From Chrysogorgia sp. JL179-B06 (Eukaryota; Cnidaria; Anthozoa; Scleralcyonacea; Chrysogorgiidae), in assembly GCA_035772405.1 (NCBI GenBank), contig JAYKKM010000439.1:3613501-3677500 (forward strand): a stretch of DNA of 64,000 nt, written 5' to 3'. Every line of letters begins with the position of its first letter. Position 1 is the stretch's first letter. The notes beneath the pieces are model-generated. The model was given only the letters and a program-made list of their open reading frames with translations, had not been told where the DNA came from and did not search any database. Of the stretch, positions 11,563 to 20,944 are shown in pieces. The translations under genes were made by a program, and so were the position numbers.

Positions 11563-12972
11563 GACGGAATTTCCAAGTTTAAGATTATACCACTTTCATG
11601 AGAGAGTTTCTCAAATTATGAAATTGTGGTTGCGGATTTTTGTGACTGCTTTCTGAATTGTTCTATATTTAGATATTTTATATTTGTGCACAGCTTCGCC
11701 ATATATTCTGAACTTGCTATATTTTTTTAGTTATTTTTTTACATACTCGCTATTTGATTTACATTCTCACAATCTCCTATCATCTATCTTGCAATAATTG
11801 GGCTGATTCCACGCAAAGAACTTAAAGAAACGCAATTATGATATCAGAGGGAAGCGTCAAATTCCTTTTGTAAAAACTACTATAATCGACAATATTTCAA
11901 TATCGATGCTCAGATAATTGAAGATTTTGCATGCAGCTGTCAATGTTAAAAAATATCTGTATTTTTCTCACAAACAAATATAAAGTGTTGAAACAAATTG
12001 GAAAAAATGTATTTCAAGCATTTATATGTGACTCAGGTCAAGAGTTATTAATTCTGTGGAAATACTATCTTTAATATAAGGAAACATTAAATCTTAGATA
12101 TGAAAGGTAGGTAAAAATCGTGATGAAGATGTAATTAAAGATTAAATATCAATTTCCGTTTGTATATGTTTGTTTAGATGAATGATTTAACAGTTTACAT
12201 TGCGAAGAAATAATTATAGCGCACTTTGTAATAAACATGACATCACGTAAATTTCGTGACAGCTGAACTTTTGTCCCTTTGACACTGCCATTCCATCCAA
12301 CATTACAGATCACTAAAAATGCCGTGATATATCATTGTAGTGCCAAAAGAAAAAGTAGTGAACTGCCAAAAAAAAACCTATGAGATATACTTTGTAAATT
12401 AACAAAGTAATTATTCAGAACGATGACTGTACTTTCTCAAAACGTCAGTGTTTCATTCCTATATTTTCGAACTTCGTTTCATCTTCGTTCTTCGTTTTTT
12501 GTTATACTTTGTTAATATACTAGTATGTCTTGATACTTATAATATATCTACCCATATCATTTTTTAAAGTTTAGAACAGATAAGTTTTCAACTATGTTAT
12601 GACATAACAAAATAAAAATGACTTGGCTATGTGGTTGATTATTCAAGAGTAATTATTTTTATACATGTAAATATAAAGTATTTTTTAATAATAAACTCCT
12701 TGAAGTCCTCGAACAAGATTGATGGTAAATATATCTGGTGCTGAATCAATACTATAATTATTATGGTGACCTATACTATACAACTTTATGTTAGTGAAAC
12801 CAGTCCCTGTATCACAACCATCGTCATTAAATTTGACATTTGTATGAAAGTTTAAAATCTTTGAAAATTCTTCAGAATATCCTTAAGAGATAATTCTCTG
12901 AGCTCATATATTGCTTAAAAATACGCCCTTACAAGACGAAATATACTAGTAAAAACTAAATAAAACACTCAC

Positions 12973-13006
12973 AGCACAGCAGAAAAATAACACCACAAAA
13001 ATTCAT
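12973..13006 (-). CDS. nAChR-like gene, putative exon 1 (start of signal peptide)
   Basis: A short minus-strand frame starts with ATG at 13006 and reads MNFCGVIFLLC, ending at a GTGAGT donor. It leaves one base of a split codon, exactly the phase required by the acceptor of the next exon at 9451. An in-frame TAG lies six codons before the ATG, so this is the first possible start. The hydrophobic stretch fits a signal peptide, as expected for this family. The exon is only 34 bp and was found by phase and position, so it is an inference; a different upstream exon remains possible. Confidence 0.5.
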
Positions 13007-13645
13007 TGCCTTTGAAGCTTCCTAAAAGTTGGAAAACACCGTTATTTAAACAGAATAATATTAAAACATGAGTTATAAAATAATATAGATGAACAAAGTC
13101 TTACTTAAAACATCACAATGATCTCCGTGCGCATCGTAAAGCAGAACACAGAAAATGAATGTGCGTCCTATTAAAATTTCATTTAAATACCGTGTTATGA
13201 ATTCCTCCCGGTTGGGGTTTGGTACGTCAAATTAAGGTTTAAGAACGTCGTAGTTGGTGAGATCAGATAATTTACGCGCAGTATTCTTTCAAATTATCAC
13301 GTTTAGAATTAGATAACAAAGAGAATAGATCATTTCATAAAATATACGATGGAGTGAAATACAGATTATTAAGTTTTAGCAAATATATTGAACTGACATA
13401 ATCATATATGCTTGGATCAACATGAGTTCAGTCAGACTTTGCACTCTTTAATTATCATATGTTCCCATGAACAATATAATGTCAAAAGGAAATACGGGAA
13501 TAATAACGAAAAAAAAGGCATGAGAACAATTGTGTGAAAGAACACAAGTGTTCAAGGAAATTCCATAAGGAGATCGTGTAAATGTTCTGAACATAAATAT
13601 TTTATGAGATGTGTATATAACCGTAAACCCACCCAAATTCCTCAC
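13007..13645. other. Region upstream of the receptor gene, possible promoter; no gene seen
   Basis: This is the expected 5' untranslated and promoter region if 13006 is the true start. It is AT-rich with no TATA box I would defend. A minus-strand 65-codon ORF (13448-13645) matches nothing I know. Confidence 0.35.
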
Positions 13646-13649
13646 ATGT

Positions 13650-14050
13650 TTAATGAAGTTGCATATTTCTATTCTCTGATTTAATATACACTTTTATTAT
13701 ATGGCTTGGCTCGTAAGCGGTCTTAACGCAGCTTTTCTGCAATATGATTGGTTCCTGAGTGGTCTTTACAAACTGGTGAAAAGATTTAAAAATTACGAAA
13801 AAATGTAAAGTGTTTAATCATATACTTTTATACTTTACGTTTTACAAACTATTTCGGCAGTACACCAAATAATTAGATTTTCTGTACGGCCTACGCAGCA
13901 CAGCACTTTTACATCAATGTTTAATGAAGTTGTATATTGTTATTCATATTTTGTTTTTCTATCCTCTGTTTTTTAATATACACTTTTATTATATGGCTTG
14001 CCATAGCTCATGAGCGGTCTTAACGAAGCTTTTCTGCAATCTGATTGGAC
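13650..14050 (+). repeat. Dispersed ~230-bp repeat, two copies (further copies at 15813-15960 and 16200-16410)
   Basis: The unit runs GTTTAATGAAGTTG, TATACACTTTTAT, ATATGGCTTG, GAGCGGTCTTAACG, GCTTTTCTGCAATCTGATTG, then GGTCTTTACAAACCGGTAAA. Complete or partial copies lie at about 13650-13800, 13920-14050, 15813-15960 and 16200-16410. The large minisatellite sits between the second copy and the third partial one. Confidence 0.8.
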
Positions 14051-14133
14051 ATTTCTTAATCATGTCAGGGATTCAAAATGAATTGGTAGGGATTCATGCA
14101 GGTAATGATCCGCGGTTGAATCCACTTATAATA

Positions 14134-15815
14134 AATATAATGATGAGGACAAAGATAAGGATGAGGACGAAGATAAGGATGAGGATAAGAATAAGGATGA
14201 GTATAAAGATAAGGATGAAGATAAGGATAAGGATAAGGAAAAGGATGAGGATAAAGATAAGGATGAAGATAAGGATAAATATAAGGATAAGGATGAGGAT
14301 GAGGACGAAGATAAGGATGAGGATAAAGATAAGGATGAGGATAAAGATAATGATGAGGATAAAGATAAGGATGAGGATAAAGATAAGGATGAGGATAAAG
14401 ATAAGGATGAGGATAAAGATAAGGATGAGGATAAAGATAAGGATGAGGATAAAGATAAGGATGAGGATAAAGATAAGGATGAGGATAAAGATAAGGATGA
14501 GGATAAAGATAAGGATGAGGATAAAGATAAGGATGAGGATAAAGATAAGGATGAAGATGAGGATAAAGATGAGGATAAAAGATGAAGATTAGGGTAAGAA
14601 TAAGGATAATGAGCATTATAAGGATGAGGATGAGGATGAAGATAAGGATGAGGATAAAGATAAGGATGAGGATAAGGATGAGAAGGATGAAGATGAGGAT
14701 AAGGATTATGATGAAGATAAGGATGAGGATAAAGATAAGGATGAGGATAAGGAGGAGGATAAGGATGAGGATGAAGATAAAGATAAGGATGAGGATAAAG
14801 ATAAGGATGATAATAAAGATAAGGATGAGGATAAGGATAAGGATGGGGATAAAGATAAGGATGAGAATAAAGATAAGGATGAGGATAAGGATGAGGAGGA
14901 TAAGGATAAGGATGAGGAAAAGGACGAGGATAAAGATAAGGATGAAGATAAAGATAAGGATAAGGATAAAGATAAGGATGAAGATAAAGATAAGGATGAG
15001 AATGAGAATAAAGATGAGGATCAAGATAAAGATAAGGATGAGGATAAAGATAAGGATGAGGATTAGGATCGTAAAGATAAGGATGAGGATAAGGATAAGG
15101 ATGAGGATAAAGATAAGGATGAGGATAAATATAAGGATGAGGATAAAGATAAGGATGAGGATAAAGAAAAGGATGAGGATAAGCATGAGGATAAAGATAA
15201 GGATAAAGATAAGATGAGGATAAAGATAAGGATAAGGATAAAGATAAGGATGAAGATAAAGATAAGGATGAGAATGAGAATAAAGATGAGGATAAAGATA
15301 AAGATAAGGATGAGGATAAAGATAAGGATGAGGATAAAGATAAGGATGAGGATAAGGATCGTAAAGATAAGGATGAGGATAAGGATGAGGATAAAGATAA
15401 GGATGAGGATAAATATAAGGATGAGGATAAAGATATGGATGAGGATAAAGAAAAGGATGAGGATAAGCATGAGGATAAAGATAAGGATAAAGATAAGGAT
15501 GAGGATAAAGATAAGAATGAGGATTAAGATAAGGATGAGGATAAAGATAAGGATGAGGATAAAGATAAGGATGAGGATAAAGATAAAGATAAGGATGAGG
15601 AGAAGGAGAAGGATGAGAAGGACGAAGATGAGGATGCGGATAAGGATAAGGAGGATAAGGATAAAGATGAGGATTAGGATAAGAATAAGGAGGATAAGAA
15701 TGAGGATGAGAAGGATGAATATGAGGATAAGGATGATAAGGATGAGAATAAGGATAATTAAGGAGGATAAGGATGAGGATGAAGATAAAGATGAGGATGA
15801 AGATAAAGATGAGGA
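14134..15815 (+). repeat. GATAAG/GATGAG minisatellite array, about 1.7 kb
   Basis: Almost the whole stretch consists of 6-bp words GATAAG, GATGAG and GATAAA, with a dominant 18-bp higher-order unit (GAGGATAAAGATAAGGAT) from 14330 to 14560. The period is a multiple of three, so several frames on both strands stay open by default, giving Arg/Met/Lys/Ile-rich, Asp/Lys/Glu-rich and Pro/His/Tyr/Leu-rich frames. I treat these ORFs as artefacts. A larger unit of about 280 bases is duplicated (compare 15000-15200 with 15280-15490). Confidence 0.95.
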
Positions 15816-16602
15816 TGCTTTTCTGCAATTTGATTGGTTTCTGAGCGGTCTTTACAAACCGGTAAAGACTGGTCATTACAGAACCGCTGAAAATATTTAA
15901 AAAAAGCGAAAAAATGCAGAAATGTGAGAAATGTAAAAGAGCCATATAATGAAAACCTTATTAATCTCGTTTGATCGGTCTATACGGCAAAATATCCTTC
16001 CCTTGCTGTTTTCGCACAGACTTCGCTCTGTATTGAATAAATAATTTTTCCGTAAAGACCTCCCGCTAGGTCAATAAGTGACTGTTTAATACTTTTACAC
16101 TTTACGTTTCACTTTCGCTCGAAATATCAGACCTCCTACAAACTATTTTGGCAGCCAACCGTTTAAAGTATTAGATTTTTTACACGGCCTACGCAGCACA
16201 GCACTTTTATATCAATGTTTAATGAAGTTGTATATTATTATTCATATTTTGTTTTTCTATCCTCTGTTTTTTAATATACACTTTTATCATATGGCTTGGC
16301 TCACGAGGGGTCTTAACGCAGCTTTTTTGCAATCTGATTTGTTCCTGAGCAGTCTTTACAAACCGGTAAAGACCGGTCATTACAAAACAACTCAAAAGTT
16401 TTAAAAATTTCGAAAAAATTAAGGAAATGTGAGAAATTTAAAAGATCCATATGATAAAAACCTTTAGTATTAACCTCGTTTGATAGGCAACATTATCCTG
16501 TCCTTGGTCTTTCAGTACAGACCGCGCGAGCGAGCGACGAATGAAAGACCAAGGTCAGAACAATTTTGCCGTAAAGATCTCCTGTTCGGTCAATAAGTGT
16601 TT
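15816..16602 (+). repeat. Repeat flank and hairpins after the large array
   Basis: Holds two copies of the 230-bp dispersed repeat. It also has a strong hairpin at about 16500-16557, where CCTTGGTCTTTCA pairs with TGAAAGACCAAGG around a CGCGAGCGAGCGACG loop. No gene seen. Confidence 0.7.
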
Positions 16603-17290
16603 AATAATAATAATAATAATATATTTACTTAGACTCTCTGCAGCGTAGCTGGATTACGAGTTTTTACAAAAAAGTTCAGAAAGATAAAAACTATATTACA
16701 CTAAAAGGATAGGAGTATTAATATTTACAAGATATAAAGTCTATAAAGTCACCAGTTTTTGCAACATTTGTAAAATTTTACTAACTTTCAGATCTCAAAT
16801 TATGTCCATGATTAATGCTAGATACGGTTATAATTAAAAAGTTATTTAATAGGTCCAGTTGACGTATTGTTTTTAGCAAATTTCTTACATATATTCAATA
16901 ACTTTTAATATGGGACACCAAGGATGGATTATTTTCATTGCTTTCCTAGTAGCCTTTTTGTTTTAGCATTTATATAATCAGTGATTGCAGACCAGGAAAG
17001 GACAGCATACTCCAGAATTTGTGTCACGGGACTTCATTGCAGGTTTGCTTTCTGCAATGAACGTGGGATGTAAAGCCTCTTGTTAGATTTCTGAATGGTA
17101 TAATGGTTTCATGGAGAAATCCAGGAATAGTCGCTATTTATATACGCACCTAGTAACTTGAAAGAAGTAACTTATATATGAGGAAGTAACATCACGAATA
17201 TGTGCACATTGCGCCTTTTTACAGGTTTTTTTGTAATCGGTTTGCAGTTGGCACTGCAAATTCGGTGTGGTGAAGTTCTTTTGGATACGC
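16603..17290 (-). pseudogene. CR1-like LINE 3' end with AAT tail
   Basis: Minus-strand frames read NKRLYIPRSLQKANLQ and QILEYAVLSWSAITDYINA, matching the R-L-Y-F-L-x-x-L-x-R-A-N and I-L-E-Y-x-x-x-x-W-S segments of the LINE C-terminal region. The 3' untranslated part (TAATCCAGCTACGCTGCAGA, GAGTCTAAGTAAATATTATT) ends in a triplet microsatellite (16603-16622), as in complete LINE 3' ends. Stops and frameshifts are present. Confidence 0.66.
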
Positions 17291-17363
17291 TTTCTTAATA
17301 TTCCTTTGCCTTTACATTGGAGAATTTGAAAATGTATGAACGATCTGCGTTAAGTTTCTTACT

Positions 17364-17880
17364 TACAGCTTAATGTCAGAGATTCAAAATGAATTGGAAA
17401 GGATTTATGAGGGAATCAAAAGGATATGTGATTGAATCCACTTATAATAAAGATAAAGATAATGATGAGGATAAGGATGATGATAAGGAGGATGAAGATA
17501 TAAGGATAAAGGTAATGATAAGGTAGATTAGGATGAGGATAAGGATGCGAATAAGGATGAGGATGAAGATAAAAATAAGTATGAGAAGAATGAGGATGAG
17601 GAGAATAAGGATAATGAAATTATATAAGGATGAGAATAAAGATGAGGATGGGGATGAAATGAGGATAAGGATAAAGATGAGGAAAAGGATGATGATTGAG
17701 ATGGGGGTTTGATTGAGCGCAAGGGCCAAAACAATGATCGGATGAGGGAGGGGAGCTAGATAAGGATTGAGATGGGGATGAGGATGAGGGGACGAGAACG
17801 GGGATAAATTGGGTGGGGTAAGAATGAGGAGATGGAGAGAAGGACAAGGAGTAAGAGTAAGAGGATAATAATGGGGTGTT
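17364..17880 (+). repeat. Second GATAAG/GATGAG array with the same leader
   Basis: The leader GTCAGAGATTCAAAATGAATTG through GAATCCACTTATAATAAA at 17374-17447 matches the leader of the large array at 14062-14133. It is followed by GATAAAGATAATGATGAGGAT-type words to about 17700 and degraded GGGGATGAG words to about 17880. ORFs across it are repeat artefacts. Confidence 0.85.
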
Positions 17881-18021
17881 TTGAGGTGAGATGGTCTCTT
17901 TGGGTAGTAAAATAAAGTAAGGACGGCGTTGAAGGAAAAGAGAAATTTTGAAAAACTAAGAGGGCTGAAGGATGAATAGGATAGTGTTAGGGGTAATGAA
18001 GTAATCTCTAATTAGAAATAT

Positions 18022-18262
18022 CGGATGACTGTTTAGGGCTATCGGAGGACTATTTAAACTATCGGAGGACTAATTAGGATATTTTAAACACTATTGGAGG
18101 ATTATTTAGGACTATTGCGTGACTATTTAAGACTATCGGAGTAGTATTTACTTTAAGGACTACGGGAGGACTATTTTGGATTATCGAATGACTATTGGAG
18201 GACCAATTACGGCATCCGAGGATTATTAGAGGATTATTTAGAAGTATCGGAGTACTATTTAG
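18022..18262 (+). repeat. Minisatellite with unit CTATCGGAGGACTATTTAGG
   Basis: About a dozen degenerate copies of an 18-20-bp unit, with variants such as CTATTGGAGGATTATTTAGG. Non-coding. Confidence 0.8.
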
Positions 18263-18395
18263 GAGTAGACCTTATTGATCTCAATCAACGTAAACATTTG
18301 AAGTGAAATAAATATTGAAAATAATTATGTGTACTAATTATGTGTATATTTGTCTTCCTAAGCGCGCCTCAAGTGGACGACTGAAATTAAAAGAT

Positions 18396-18540
18396 CCAGA
18401 TCATACCGACTGATACAAGAATAAGACCCAGATGATACCGACTGATATGATACCGACTGATATGATACCGACTGATACAAGAACAAGATCCAGATGATCC
18501 AGATGATACCAGATGATACAGACGATGATACCGACTGAAG
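18396..18540 (+). repeat. Minisatellite with unit GATACCGACTGATAT
   Basis: Short imperfect tandem copies of GATGATACCGACTGATA and ACAAGAACAAGATCCAGAT. Non-coding. Confidence 0.75.
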
Positions 18541-18782
18541 ACAATGATTTATGTGAAAGAGAAAATCCGGACACTAACGAATATGAGTAGACAATTAAAA
18601 TACCGAAATATTCCCTGAGATATAAACCTTATTGATGGCAACATTTGAACTAAAATAAAAAAGTCGATATGTGTTTTTCCTTTGTTTCATTCATTCATTA
18701 ATGAATTGTTTAATGACTCATTATAAGAAACGCGCCATTGTGAATTTGTGTCGACATGAGAATTCAGGTATAGGCATATACA

Positions 18783-19156
18783 AGGTTCAAGTATTTCATA
18801 ACCAACAATGTTCAAGTATTTTGTAACCGACAAGGTTCAAGTATTTCGTAACAGACAATGTTCAAGTATTTCATAACTGACAAGGTTCAAGTATTTCGTA
18901 ACCGACAAGGTTCAAGTATTTCATAACTGACAAGGTTCAAGTATTTTGTAACTGACAAGGTTCAAATATTTCATAACCAACAAGGTTCAAGTATTTCGTA
19001 ACCGACAAGGTTCAAGTATTTCATAACTGACAAGGTTCAAGTATTTCGTAACCGACAAGGTGTCAAGGTTCAAGTATTTCGTAACCGACAAGGTCCATTA
19101 TTTTGTAACCGATAAGGTTCATGTATTTCGTAACCAACAAGGTTCAAGTATTTACG
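18783..19156 (+). repeat. 25-26-bp minisatellite (CAAGGTTCAAGTATTTCGTA)
   Basis: About 14 copies of CAAGGTTCAAGTATTTCGTA followed by ACCGA or ACTGA, with few substitutions. Copies abut directly with no unique spacers, so it is a minisatellite and not a CRISPR array. Confidence 0.9.
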
Positions 19157-19439
19157 TTTTTTGAATTTTGCCGTGTTTTCCATGATTCATCTTCAAGACT
19201 AAAAGGGTAGTAGGTAAAACTTTATTTAAACAGCGGGCTCGCGTCACAAAAATGTCATTTAAAGTGAGGGACTATAAAAAATTACATTATGAAAAGTTAA
19301 GAATAAATTACAATAAATAAATAATTCATACAGATTGTAAGTACATATGAAAAATAATAAAACTGGATTTTAAATTGATGCAGTGTATTTCTGCATCATG
19401 GTTGATAAGGTTATTTAGCACGTATTCTGTATGTGAAAG

Positions 19440-19891
19440 TTGATCGGCGAGCAAATACATGGCATACGAACCCTAATCCTAACCCTCGCCTATAGTTTCA
19501 TCCTAACCCTAATCCCTCGCGTTCCAACGACCTTAAACGTAAGACATTAGGTTGTTGGATTAATAGTTGAGGGTGATAATCTCGCCGCGGCAGGGATCCA
19601 CTTCTCACGAAAGGTTTGTTTCGGTGTTGTTTAAAACGTGGGTGTCCTTTAGGTGTCCTTTAAACGTGGGTGTCCTTTAGCGATAATGCAACGCTCACTA
19701 CCCTTGTGGCAGTTTGAGCACTCTGGCCCCGTGCGCACTTCACGCTATCTGGATGTTCTGATTCCTGGTGTTGTCCCACAAGCGGTTGTCAATGACGATC
19801 GTAAGTGTATAATTACCGAGTCAGACTCATTCAGATTGTTCCAAGCTACACTGATGAGCTGTTGTACAGCGAAACACGTGTCTGTAGATTG

Positions 19892-19893
<2 letters not shown>
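19440..19893 (+). repeat. Penelope-type terminal repeat region (left)
   Basis: GAGGGTGATAATCTCGCCGC and GGCAGGGATCCACTTCTCAC (about 19568-19612) recur inverted at 60205-60257; the second part also occurs at 56171. A hammerhead motif (19846-19887) and a TA microsatellite follow. The arrangement resembles Penelope-like element terminal repeats, which carry hammerhead ribozymes. No ORF of note. Confidence 0.6.
19846..19887 (+). ncRNA. Hammerhead ribozyme motif 1 (type I, Penelope-like element)
   Basis: Stem I is CTACA/TGTAG. The core CTGATGA (19851-19857) is followed by stem II GCTGT-TGT-ACAGC, core GAAA (19871-19874), and the palindromic stem III ACACGTGT with the cleavage C at 19882. All catalytic core positions are intact. 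The loop-less stem III is typical of retroelement hammerheads, which are thought to act as dimers. Confidence 0.85.

Positions 19894-19981
<88 letters not shown>
19894..19981. repeat. TA dinucleotide microsatellite (~88 bp)
   Basis: Uninterrupted TA repeat directly after hammerhead motif 1. The Tyr-Ile ORFs on both strands are artefacts. Confidence 0.98.
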
Positions 19982-19984
<3 letters not shown>

Positions 19985-20143
19985 CACTCTAACAGGATGA
20001 AAACCATTGTCGCTTATGCATTGTGCGCACGCTCACTGCTTGCAGTTTGAGCACTCTGGCATGGTTTTTGATGTCCCACATTTGTGTGGCATCAAGGGTG
20101 ACTGTAAATAGCAGTTACCTTCATCCTGCTCATCAGCACTACA

Positions 20144-20177
20144 CTGATGAGGCCCAAAAGGCCGAAACGGTACCGTC
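20144..20177 (+). ncRNA. Hammerhead ribozyme motif 2 (truncated at its cleavage site)
   Basis: Core CTGATGA (20144-20150), stem II GGCC-CAAAA-GGCC, core GAAA (20164-20167), and palindromic stem III ACGGTACCGT ending in the cleavage C at 20177. The 3' strand of stem I is missing: the next base begins the sequence shared with the second duplication unit at 25148. The motif is thus cut exactly where self-cleavage would occur. Confidence 0.8.
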
Positions 20178-20944
20178 CAATATCATATTTTGCTACATAT
20201 AAACTGAAAACAAGATATATACCACGTGGGTTAAAAAACATGTTTTCCTCACAACAGAAGATAAAAATGACAAATCAAACTCGATTGCGTTGCAAATATA
20301 ACCCACGGTATTTCATCCTTACGGTTGCAACGCCCCGCAACCGTCAGATTTTCAGCGTCAAATTTATAATAAATTGATAATCGATAACAGCGAGACTGGT
20401 AGATTTTCGAATCTTACCTAATAAACGCCTAACACCAAAAAAATATTCTCTCACATTCAATGCAAAGTTTCGTTTTCCCGCTTTCTTTCCTTTCAAGTAA
20501 GTATATGACATGATATGACTAACGTTTGGATTACTTGAGTAGCACGCAATCTTCCGTTGGGAATAATTGGCGCGACATCTACGGGGAAGCTCTGTCATTG
20601 GCTTGGAACGTGCGGGTTGCAAGCCAATGGAATTGCTTCTTGATGGTTGCAAACCAGTTATGTTACGCTATTCTGCCACGAAATAGGCTAGAATTCATCA
20701 GTGTTTGCTCGATAAATCATATCGTATAGTCTTACTTTCAACATGGCGAATGATCTGTTAAGAAGTGTAGTCGATTGCTTGGACAATAAATTTTAAAAGC
20801 CTAAATATATAGTTACAAAGTTGTCATAAATTATGAATAATTAACAAATCAAGAGAGGAAACTAAAAATACATATTACAGGATGAGACAACACTAGTATA
20901 CAATGACAAAGAAGGAATTATAAGCTTACAAAAGAAAAAGTGAT

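Larger units (their letters stand above)
9452..12972. other. Long first intron of the receptor gene, mostly unique AT-rich DNA
   Basis: No further exon could be found. Apart from the foldback, SINE-like and MITE fragments listed separately (10355-10890, 11445-11562), the stretch appears single-copy within the window. A direct repeat pairs GTCAATAATTCCTACCCATC (10186) with a near copy at 10898. Short ORFs match no family I know. Confidence 0.5.
397..13006 (-). other. Gene span: nicotinic acetylcholine receptor-like subunit, 5' part (five exons; 3' end outside window)
   Basis: Five minus-strand exons with GT-AG borders join in a single phase and encode the extracellular ligand-binding domain of a Cys-loop receptor subunit. 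The proposed order is 12973-13006, 9276-9451, 8166-8210, 6182-6291 and 397-626. Known family role: pentameric ligand-gated ion channel in the plasma membrane. The loop C region that would separate alpha from non-alpha subunits and all four membrane helices lie past base 1, so ligand and ion selectivity cannot be judged. Introns hold LINE fragments, a Mutator-type MITE (6916-7103), an hAT-like MITE (8356-8586) and SINE pieces. No exon after 397 was found in the remaining bases. Confidence 0.9.

Noticed and set aside
14065..15945. 626-codon minus-strand ORF rich in Pro, His, Tyr and Leu, and plus-strand Arg/Met/Ile/Lys ORFs
   Set aside because: Products of a hexamer repeat with a period that is a multiple of three; no splice signals, domains or normal codon use.
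18783..19156. Regular 25-bp repeats that could suggest a CRISPR array
   Set aside because: Units abut with no unique spacers, and the genome is eukaryotic.
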